The translations under genes and the position numbers were made by a program. Source: Hymenopellis radicata (taxonomy: Eukaryota > Basidiomycota > Agaricomycetes > Agaricales > Physalacriaceae). From it: a DNA stretch of 64,000 bases. Each line of letters starts with the position of its first letter. The stretch's first letter is position 1. The stretch spans positions 1-64,000 of the forward strand of contig JADNRX010000230.1 in the NCBI GenBank assembly GCA_015501595.1, read 5' to 3'. This document shows, one piece after another, positions 21,986 through 31,404 of the stretch. The notes under the pieces are model-generated. The model saw nothing but the letters and a program-made list of their open reading frames with translations, had not been told where the DNA came from and did no database searches.

Positions 21986-24900
21986 TCATACATTTTGAAG
22001 GAACTTGCCGTTCAACTTAAACCGGTCATAGAATTTCCGACTGCACACCTTGGACTCGCCTACCTCAGCCTTCAAGCCAGTAAGTTCCTTCCATGCAACC
22101 CGGAATGCAAACGTCTCAGAGTGTTCACTGAAACAACTGTACGCGCAAGACGCCATCACTCTATTCAAGTGATATCCCGGTGTAACGACTTGGAGAACGC
22201 CATCGAATTCACGGAAATTCCGAGAGCAGGCAAGAAGGTCCTGCTCGTAGGTGGCGTTTTTAGCATTGCAGGCACGCCATTGATCGTGGATCTTCTTCAC
22301 GTGCGCATATATGACGGCGAGGTCGTTGGCATATCTGGAGTTATCCCGTATGGCCCCCCAGGGTGCCATGAGTGCTGGATCGAAGAGCCTACCCTTTTTC
22401 CATTTGTTTGTTTCCTCGCCAGTCTCTTCGCTCGCCTCTTTCCCAGAACATTTGCCTCCCTGGGGAAGAACCTTGTCTAGTTTCTTCATACCCGCTTCAT
22501 ATTCGGCCTGCATGACCTTCATAATGCGATCCATGATGAAGGGCGGTCCTTTTCGCTTCGACGCAGCGCGATTGCTGACGTTAGGAAGAGGAATATCGGC
22601 GGTCGGGTGCGCAGCACCTTTCTTTTCCTTCTTGTTCCAAGCCGGCTTCTGGGGATGCTCGCAATCGGGATCTTGGAACTTGAGATTGCCTTTGAAGCGC
22701 TCTCCCGATTTCTTCGCATCCATGACCCTCGCAAACCTGATCTGATGTGAGCGAACCACATCACAGACAGAGGAATTCCTTACATATGGCCCACCATGAC
22801 AGAATCCGGGTGGGAGTAGCTGCCGGTCACGTAGATACAGTGATCGTGCTGAACGGAAATCCTTCCGACATTCGATATAGACTCCAAGTCGCCGAGGAGA
22901 TGTTTCTGCAATTCAACCGTCTTCAGCTCGGTTGACAGCGATTCGACGCTGACTAAAAAGTCAGCGACGGAGGTTGTGTCTTTCTCGAACATGTCTTCAA
23001 ATCCGGGAGGAGGGGTCATATACTTGAGATCTGCGTCTTGAAACGAGTTGACGATATTCGGATCCCAAAAAACAATAGCGCGATCACCGTCGTAGTCACC
23101 TACAAAGAGGATCAACAAGTACTTGACGTGAAGAGAGCAGGACATACCGCCACCAAGCATGTCTAAGAGTCGGATCTTTCCCTGGATGGAACAGACGATG
23201 ACATCCGTCATGTCAGCAAGCTTAGGATGGGTCGTTGCCTTGAACTTCATAACTGTAAGAGAAGTGACACCAGATTTATATAGGAACCCACTTTCCGCGC
23301 ATCCGTCGGGATCTTACACGGATTTCGCGTCATCTGAGGCGGATTATTGAGTCGACGGATGATTAACAAAACATGAGGGGAGGAAACTTACTACAACATC
23401 ACCAATAATCTCGTGAGCTTTGAATCCTTCGTCGATGAGAAAATGGGGTCCCGACGCCTTTATCTGGATCTCGTTGGGTCCTAGGACACCAAATGGATCT
23501 AACACCATTGTTCATTCTCAGTGCTCGCGCAAATAGTGACGACGAGACATACCCGATACGACGTACGCAGCACAGCTCTTCTCGACTTCAAAATGATAGT
23601 CAGCCTTCTTGCGATTGAGTTGCGCTTTCGCCACGAGCCGAAGCTTTTCTCGCAGGAAGATGCAGTCCTTGGGAGAGAACCCAGAATCTAGCAATTCCAT
23701 CACAACCTCCCCGAGTGACGACGGATAACCAGACGAAGGATCGGGCGGGTACATCCCGCCATCGTTTTCTTCGTCATCCTTTTGGTTCCACTTCCGTTGC
23801 ATGATACCGGTGGCGCGAATATCCCTCATCGTTGTGATGCCCTCAGCATTGTTCACAGCGATCCATATCCGGAAGAGTCCCATCTCATCATCTATCGTCG
23901 TGAAGTTGTCCACGATCTGACGGACACAAGCCCTCGCCAACGACTCGAAGTAGATAGCTGGTACCTTGTTGCTCTCAAGATTGATGATGACCTCTGGAGA
24001 AAGTTGCACCGAAACTCGCATTTGCGAGTAGTTGAGGACGGCCATGGTAAGGTGCAAAGGGTCCAGATGACGGCCTGGTGGAAATTTTATTTTGATCTGA
24101 GAGTCCCTCAGCCAGAGTTCAGGACAAGCAGGTTCGCCCTCAAGAGGTTCTTTCGAAGCCGTCTTTCCCAACCACTCCTTCTCGCGGACATACAGTGTCA
24201 TACCCTAAGTGGTGGTCAGGTGGCGCACAGAACATTAATGCTCAGAAGGCACCTTTCCTCCTCTCAAGCGAAACTGGATTGCCGTAGCTTGGACCTTGCT
24301 CCGTGTCAGAAACTGTTCGTGTAACCACCAGTTGGAAATTCCGCAACCGTCTGTCATATTCGACCTTTCACCCTTCTCGTTTGGGGCAGAATCTGCGGTC
24401 AAGAATAAGAGTTGCGAGTCTGAGAAAGCATAGATGTCAATACGTACAATGATCTTCCTGCTCGTGAATAGCGTCTTGCTCCAGAAGCGGCCCAGGCGTC
24501 GATGCCGACAAGTACAGAGCGAAACGAGCGGCATACTTTCCAACAAACTAGTGATTGCAATCAAGATGCTGAAGATATGACTACAGGAAAACTCACCTGA
24601 CGCTTATTGACTTCTAGATCATTGAGAAAGTTGATGAAATCCCATAGCTGATATGCGACGCCCTTACGGACGAGTGTTTTCTTGATCTTTCCAGCCGTAT
24701 ACGCCTCATCGACGCAAACCATTGTAACGTGAGACGAGCCTTGGTCCTGCGAGGCATGCAGGGCTCGGAAGACCATACCCCAGATGACAACTGGTCGAAG
24801 AAAGAACTCGAGAGTTTCTGTGGAATTGTCTTCTGTCTTTACACGCAGGAAGTTCCAGGAACCGAACCGACGCTTCAAAGCAGACGAGGTATCCAACGTG

Positions 24901-26170
24901 GGCATTTTGAGTACGAGTTTCTTTGTCTTGCTGTCGTAAATCGCGCGAAGGGTGACAGAACCCCCATACCAGTCATTGGTATGGCCCATACCGGCCAATG
25001 AATTCTTCTCCAAGGCCTGACATTCGTGGTCAAGTTCGGCCCATGGTGACTGTTGATATAACTCAGTAAGAAATATTAAACCGATTATGAAGGACCTACA
25101 CGTGCTGAATTATGAGGTGTGGATGTGTTGCAGAACACCATTTCCGTTGTAGGTGCAGCTTCGAAGTTGCTCTTCCCCATCATATTGTCAAGCAGTTGCC
25201 TATTTTCCCTCACGGATGCTGTGGTTAACTTTCCAGCCGAGATCAGTCTTGCCAGTTCCAGTTGCACCCCGAGACAAATACGCTTTCCCGAGTGGAACTT
25301 GCTAATCACGTCGCGATCGTGAGCCTTGGACCGTGAGTATCGATGTGTATGAGCGAGAAAGAATACATACCACTATGTAAGGCTCAGGAAGTGCAGCGTT
25401 GCAATTCACGGTGTGCGACTCTTTCAAGTCAGCGCCCTGTATGACGGAGGATTTCGAACTACAGGCTTCTGTTCTGGTTTTCTTGGCCTCCCTTTCCACG
25501 ACGGTTGAGGTTGACGAGAAGTCAGTCTCGTTACTTTTTCTCTTCCCGAGATTACTCGTGGCCGGGGATGGATCATTGTTGGCCGGTTGCGCTGTAGAAT
25601 GCATGAACAGTGTTCAGTAAGATCATTCCTGGAAGACCTACTTGGCGGGAATGCCACAGGTTCGTCGTCAAACTGAGCAAAGAGGTCCTAGACACGGCAA
25701 TAAGTGAAGAGAACGGGTGAAGATTGATATTTGAAACTCACTTGGGTGGATGTAACGGGGACCGTCTCCGCTGTGGTCGCGTTGCCTGTAGTATTTGAGG
25801 ACTCGGGCGCGTCCATTTCCTCCATCTCGTCCTGTTGCTTCGCGTAAGCGGCGAAGAGATCCATGTCGCCCTCAGAACCATACTGGGTCGACTAAGACGC
25901 GTAGTATTCGGGTCAAAAAAAGAAAGCAGGATTAATTCCTGACGCACTTGGCTTTCTGGGCCCTCGAGCTCTTGCATTCCCGGTTCCACATTGTCTTCCT
26001 CGTCGTCCGACGCGTCGCCCTAAACAAAAAATGAGAATTTTTTCGGTGTGTACAGCTGCAATTACGGGCCTCCCTCTCCAGCTCGAAGGCGTCAGCACTG
26101 AATCGCCTATCGACCATACTCCAAGCGAAAACCGAGAAACCACTGAAGGGTGGACAAGTATCTCAGGCAT
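21986..26170 (-). CDS. cellular RNA-dependent RNA polymerase (RDR/QDE-1 family)
   Basis: This enzyme makes double-stranded RNA from single-stranded templates for RNA silencing (quelling). The N-terminal part is acidic and disordered (GDASDDEEDNVEPGMQELEG) with a basic KRK patch. The RdRP domain begins about WYGGSVTLRAIYD and includes LDTSSALKRRFGSWNFLR, RDSQIKIKFPPGRHLDPLH, and LDPFGVLGPNEIQIKASGPH. The catalytic loop is HPKLADMTDVIVC..LLDMLGGGDYDGDRAIVFWDP, with the DxDGD metal-binding motif. One intron falls just before that motif. The C-terminus ends NGKFLQNV. The protein is about 1,150 residues from more than ten exons, usual for fungal RDRs. The 5' exon is uncertain; I used the ATG at 26170 because that frame joins in phase across the GTAATT..TTTAG intron. 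Confidence 0.9.
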
Positions 26171-26327
26171 GCATCGTCGATGTGGTAAGAGGACAAGATC
26201 CAATTTGCAGCCAAATATTTGGCAGGACGGCGTCTTGAAGCTTGACGTAGATGGTTTCACTCAAGTTATGGGTCCAAATTTCGTTTCGCTGCCAGGATAG
26301 GGGCTATTTGGAGGTGCTTGCACTCTG

Positions 26328-26404
26328 CATGGTTGGCCCTCGCGCCATGCATGGTTGGACCTCGCGCCACGCATGGTTGAGCCTCCCACCATGCATGGTA
26401 CTGG
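26328..26404. repeat. 22-bp tandem repeat, about 3.5 copies
   Basis: CATGGTT-type units start at 26328, 26350, 26372 and 26394, exactly 22 bp apart. Each of the first three units begins CATGG and ends near CCATG or CCACG, so each unit is also a small imperfect inverted repeat. The array lies 160-230 bp upstream of the RdRP start, in its probable promoter, and about 500 bp downstream of the LPMO stop. The rest of 26405-26899 shows nothing recognisable. Confidence 0.85.
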
Positions 26405-26899
26405 ACTATTGAATGACGGAGGTAATGGTGCTAATGAAATCTGCGTATTACTGTGATGTCCTTTTCGTCAATACAAATTACCTTCCGTGGAAGCAACGAG
26501 TGAGTCTCAGCGTTAATTCAACTTTTGGCTTTAACGTTGAGAGATCCCTGATCCTCGGCTTCGTTAATCAACATCACGCATTATCGCCTCCTGCCATGCA
26601 GATCAAAGCATTGGATGATTGACGCGATCAATCAGGCACCAGGTGGATCGTCGAGAGTGAGTGAGTCAGTGGACACAGCTCTTGAACTCGAAAAGCCTCG
26701 AAACGGATACCAGTACCAGTGAGTGCCAAACGCGATCATGTGAGATAACGCGAAGCCCTTGACGTATGTGTGAACAACGTTTGAATTTCCGTATCGTAGA
26801 AGTAAAGAACAAAACAATGACTTTATCATTCGCACCGTCGCTCATCCGGTCCAGCTGTAATTGTTTTAGCGGTCTGCGTGTCAATAATCGACAAGCTAC

Positions 26900-28846
26900 T
26901 CACACTGATGGGCCAGGAATGGGGTACGCCTACACGTAGCAGTCGATCAGAGTGCCTTCCGGTACAGAAGGTATGAGCACTTACGCTTGTGTCTGAAAAA
27001 AAAATCAACAAGTCAGCGCCCTTGTAAGCAGATAAATAGGTTTATGACCCAATACACTGGGTATTCTCGTCAAAAACTCCCAGAAAAAGAATTGAAAGAA
27101 AGAGAACTAGAGAGAGCTTTATAGGGCAACATAAGAGACCACAGAACCTGTCTGAGAGCCTCAAGTACGCAAAAAAACTTCCGCTGCCGCGGAAACCGGT
27201 AGTCATCACGTTGCATATGGTCTTCACCGGAATTCCAACAGTGACAGTCTGAAAATCAATGAAGTGAAGATTAAGTTATTCTGTAGAGAGACTATGAACT
27301 GTACCTAGCTATCAGTGTACATCCCGCTTCGCGCAAGGAGAGTCAGTGATGCATAAGCCCAACTTTCGGTAAACGCGCTACGTGCACAGCATGGCAGGTA
27401 AGTCGATGACTAATCAATCAAGGACTTACCTGCCATTCCGCGAATTTGGGGCGTTGAAGAAGCTTCCCAGGACAGATCAACATAGGAGGGAACAGCATCA
27501 ACATATATCCAACATTTCGAGCAGTGTTTATGCTGCTGAGGCGCCAAACAAGCGAACAAGAATGAATATCGCGCCGTTGGGACTTACCTGCCATTGCCTA
27601 TTTGGGATGCCGATCAACGGCATGGCAGGTAAGTACCCAGCGGATCGGGTAATAAACCGATAAATATACTTGCGACGTACTCGTATAGACGTCATAGACA
27701 ATTCCTAGCAACATACATTGAGAGAAACACGAAGTAATTGTTGGTGTAGCCTTACCTGGAGTAGAAGCCGTGTAAGCACCTGTTGCCGGGCGTCAGTTCG
27801 ATTCAGAGATTGTCGAAGTTGCTCACCAGGGAAGGAAACGAATGAGGTCGGGAGCGCAGACCCTGAACCAGTCACCTCCACTTGGATACAACTCGGGTAA
27901 AATTGAGCACCTGGAGGACATATGGTTCAACTTGCGTTCTCGATACAACGAAAATCTTACCCGGATACGTGTAGGCTATGGAATAAATGTTCTTCAACGA
28001 GTCTCTAGAATCCGGTCGTATCAATGCTTACCCGAATGCAATGCAATTCTGTGACGCCGTGAAAGGGTTAATCACTATCGTTTGTTGAGCAAGAAGACTC
28101 ACATCTCGTGCCGAATGATGTACTGTCCCGCCTTCAGCGTCGAAGGGATCGTAAACGTGTAAATACTGTTAGAAGCAGTCAAGAGATCCGTAGCGGCCCA
28201 CAGGCCGGCAGAGTTCTTTCCACTTTCTGCTACCTTGAACCAAACAGCGCTATGCGAAGTTTTCAGTTTGCGAGAAAACTGAGGAATGAAATAGACTTGC
28301 GATGTTCCGGGACTCCATTTCGTGATGTCAGAGGGCGCGCGCGCCATGTAAGTGATCATCGGTCCCTTGTGGCTGTCGGGCCAAGTCGTCCAGTTCAGCT
28401 TAACCTCGGAGCCGGCAGCGACGGTACCGTAGATGGGAGCAGGGGCAGTATAGTAATCGCCATCGGTCCATCCGTTGCACTGGAGGCTGTTGGGTTTCGA
28501 ATGAGTAGATGGGTTAGTAGAGGGAGCGTGAGACAGTCGACGTACTCGATCAGCGACAAGTCGGTAACAGGACCTTCGAATCCAAGTAAGAAGCAAGATC
28601 AAGCAAAGATATTGCAGACCTACCATTTCCTGGGATCTGGCGAACGATACGCTCTGGAACCGGGTTGTAATACCTACATAGTCCACCAGTACGTGAGACC
28701 AGCCCGAATTACACGCAAGAAACGTACGGGTCAGTGTATGGCAAGTAACCAGTATACTTGGTTGACCCAAGAGTGATCTCTTGCACATAGCCATGACCGG
28801 CGACAAGCTGAAGGGCTGGAAGAAGAGCAAGGAGAGCTGTAAGCAT
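26900..28846 (-). CDS. AA9 lytic polysaccharide monooxygenase
   Basis: This is a secreted copper enzyme that oxidatively cleaves cellulose or hemicellulose. The signal peptide MLTALLALLPALQLVAG is cut before His1 of HGYVQEITLG. The second copper His lies in WPDSHKGPMITYMARA and the axial Tyr in GAQFYPSCIQVEV. Exons join DPY to YYNPVPERIVRQIPGNG and then PVTDLSLIE to LQCNGW. Near the end GIVYDVYT is followed by a 688-nt intron (27680-26993) and an 8-nt microexon (26992-26985). A 55-nt intron and a last exon (26929-26900) that reads AYPIPGPSV then finish the gene. The assembled end, YTNTSAYPIPGPSV, is the usual AA9 C-terminus, which supports this model. No CBM1 is present. Copper function also needs N-terminal His processing. 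Confidence 0.9.
27391..27436. repeat. hairpin 1 in the LPMO intron
   Basis: Perfect 13-bp inverted arms ATGGCAGGTAAGT (27391-27403) and ACTTACCTGCCAT (27424-27436) are separated by 20 nt. On the LPMO sense strand each hairpin presents one AGGTAAGT, a consensus 5' splice donor. Confidence 0.85.
27582..27634. repeat. hairpin 2 in the LPMO intron
   Basis: The same 13-bp arms recur in opposite order, ACTTACCTGCCAT (27582-27594) and ATGGCAGGTAAGT (27622-27634), with a 27-nt loop. Together with hairpin 1 the four arms bound a block of 211-244 bp. In one pairing the match extends to 17 bp with one mismatch (27424-27440 against 27618-27634). This looks like a nested MITE-type insertion. Confidence 0.8.
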
Positions 28847-28888
28847 TATACTTCTGGACTGACTGAAAATACGTACTCTCGAATGCGA

Positions 28889-28894
28889 TTTATA
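28889..28894 (-). promoter_or_regulatory. TATA box of the LPMO gene
   Basis: TATAAA on the minus strand lies 43 bp upstream of the LPMO start codon. The 740 bp from the LPMO start to the NmrA-like start at 29586 hold no other gene and must contain both divergent promoters. Confidence 0.6.
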
Positions 28895-29585
28895 GTGTGG
28901 CGCGGTCCGGGGCGCCAATTATGCACGCGAAGTTGAACCGCGATATGAATAGAATGCATGGAATGTTCGGAATATCTTTGGCAGGTCAGTGACATGTGAG
29001 TGGATCAAGAGACTTATTTACCTCTTCCGAATGCTGCAATCTGAGCATCGTGAAGGACTAGTAAACGAATGCGATCAAATTATCGTAAAATCAGTAACAA
29101 GTGCAACCTCTAAAGTCTGCACTCAGCCGGAGCCAAGTAAGAAGAATACCGCGGAGCCAATGGTCTTGATGAGGTTCAAGAGGAAGCTCCGTTGCATCGC
29201 TTTCAGTGCCTCAGAAAAGCGACAGCTTCTTGGACGAACGGGAGCAGGACAAGGACTTGCTTAGGTGACACATGACAACTATTGCTCGCAGTCGGGTGAT
29301 CCAGGTACAAATCTTCAATGAAGCACACGAAAATGTCATGTTTAGTGGTTTGACATGATGGCGGTTCGAATTTGAGCGTGTGAGTTAAGCTCATTCTCCG
29401 AGCGTACCGTACACGTGATGATGACTGAGCGGGAATCACCCACACGCGTACCTCAAGCTGCTACTAATACTATTACTCCGTCGCCACCGGGAATCGAGAT
29501 TTCGTTTATAAGCGACTTCATATCATTTAAAGGTTCAAGAGTTTCACAGTAGAGCACCTAACTTTGCTTCTCTGCTTATACTGGC

Positions 29586-30942
29586 ATGTCGCAGACTAAC
29601 ATTCTCATCTTTGGTGCAACCGGTACGCAACATTTCTTTGCGGACACTGGGTATGTACCATCCATACTCAGGCTGATGCATTTCAATCAATAGGCTACAT
29701 TGCTGGCACACTCCTCCTCCGCCTTCTCAAACTCTCGAATGTATCTATTACAGTACTTGTTCGCAGCGCCGAGAAAGCGGAAAAGCTGCGCAAGTTAAGC
29801 CTTGGTCTCAAGGTTGTGGAAGGTTCTCCGACGACTGATGCTGCTCTTTTGGTGGACCTGCTCAAAGACACTGATCTCCTCATCGACTCTGTAAGTGTCC
29901 TCTCGATTAAGTAAGTATATCTGACGACATATTGACTTGCATAACTTAGTACAATTGCGACGATTTCGTCGGGGGTCAACACATCGCAGCAGCTCTGAGG
30001 AAATCGGAGAAGAAGACCCGTGTAATTCACGTTGTACGTTTGTTACATTATCGCTCTTCGATGGTTCTCAACGTAGTATCCCAGTCCGGTACAGGTGTAC
30101 TCATGGACGATGCCCTGGGTCGCGACATACCCAACAAAGTTTGGGACGATGCGAATGTTGAAGAGATGGCGTCGCTCGAGATCACTCGCGTTCATCGTAA
30201 CGTCGACCTAGAATTCATCAAAGCAGACGAGGATGGTACGCATAGAACGAGTGGACGAACCATCTAATTAACAAGAATTCAGGCGCGATTTATTCCTACC
30301 TCGTTCTTCCTGGTGCGATCTTTGCCCGTCCTAGCGGAGTACTAGTCGATGCAGGAATCCAAGACGCCGACGGCAAACAACACTTGTCCAACGGTATCCC
30401 TCAGAATGTGATTACCCTCGGCGAACCTGTCATAATCGGAGAAGGCCTCAATCGCTGGTCGATTGTAGAGCTTTACGAACGTCAGTATCTCTTTGACGTG
30501 CCTCTGCCTCTTAACCCACACTGACTCGAATGTAGTCACTGATTTCCTTATGATCCTGGTCACCAAGCTTCTCTCTTCGGAATGGGAACAAGTCCCGCAC
30601 GGTAAAGAAGGGTACTTCTTTGTGGAAAACGGCTCTGTCCAGCTTCGCGAGGTTGCGCTAACCACTGCTCGGGCAATGACTGGAAAAGCAGTTTCCAAAA
30701 CGCGACCAATTACGGAGAAAGAGCTTACCAACTTCGGCTACCCGGTGAGTATCTGAAATGTTGTACGTGTTCGTGGAAGTTGAGTTTAGTCGTAGGAAAT
30801 CGTCGTGCGCCTCATCGGTGGCAACACCCGCTGTGTCAGTACCCGAGCAAGAAGATTGGGTTGGGCACCTGTGAAAGGGGAGGCAGAGTTTTTAAAGGAA
30901 GTTGAGACGTATACCCTGGATACCGTAATCAAGAAGAAATGA
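29586..30942 (+). CDS. NmrA-like/SDR NAD(P)-binding Rossmann protein
   Basis: The start MSQTNILIFGATG|YIAGTLLLRLL gives the GxxGxxG dinucleotide-binding loop, split by an intron of about 70 nt. LVRSAEKAEKLRKLS carries the basic residues after strand 2 that usually favour NADPH. Later exons give YNCDDFVGGQHIAAALRK, EEMASLEITRVHRNVDLEF, YLVLPGAIFARPSGVLVDAG and a C-terminal part ending LDTVIKKK. The fold is atypical/extended SDR of the NmrA/HSCARG kind: either a redox-sensing regulator or a small-molecule reductase. I do not see a YxxxK catalytic pair, which favours a regulatory or isoflavone-reductase-like role. It is divergent from the LPMO gene. A disrupted duplicate lies at 8356-15690. Confidence 0.85.
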
Positions 30943-31404
30943 CAGAATAGCACGAGATCCTACTACATGGACTGGTTAGTAAGACGAAGCTTTTACATTA
31001 TGGAAAACATGATGTTGTAACTTCCACGACACAATCTGTATGATATCTCGTATAAGTTCGACATTTTATCTGCAAATCGCAACGCCACACAAGGGCTGGC
31101 TTCGGTCAATCGGCCCGATGATGCATCCGGTGATCTAGGGACAACATCAACTGTTTTTCAAGCCACCAAAATGCCCTTACTGAATAGCAACCTCATCTTT
31201 TCCTGTTGAATTTCTCTTCCAAGTAATGCTTCGCTAACATCAACGACCTTCCAGACAACAAGCTAGGTTTATTCAGGCGGAATAACCCCTTTCCGCTATA
31301 ATGAATGTCCGTGATTTAATCCATGCCCCCAAGGTTCGCTGCTTTACCCCGCATCCGCCCTCATCCCTAAGGTTAGTTCCCCACAGACCTCTTTGTCGTC
31401 GTCC
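30943..31404. other. intergenic between NmrA-like and QutR-like genes
   Basis: No coding exon was found. In particular nothing here or upstream encodes the dehydroquinate synthase or EPSP synthase domains that a full AROM gene would need. The stretch should hold the promoter of the QutR-like gene. Confidence 0.45.

Noticed and set aside
26328..26404. CRISPR-like array
   Set aside because: The units are contiguous with no unique spacers, and the genome is eukaryotic.
27042..27660. Alternative LPMO C-terminal exons (for example a TVTVGIP reading near 27230, or read-through into the hairpins)
   Set aside because: They do not give an AA9-like end, whereas the microexon model gives YPIPGPSV.
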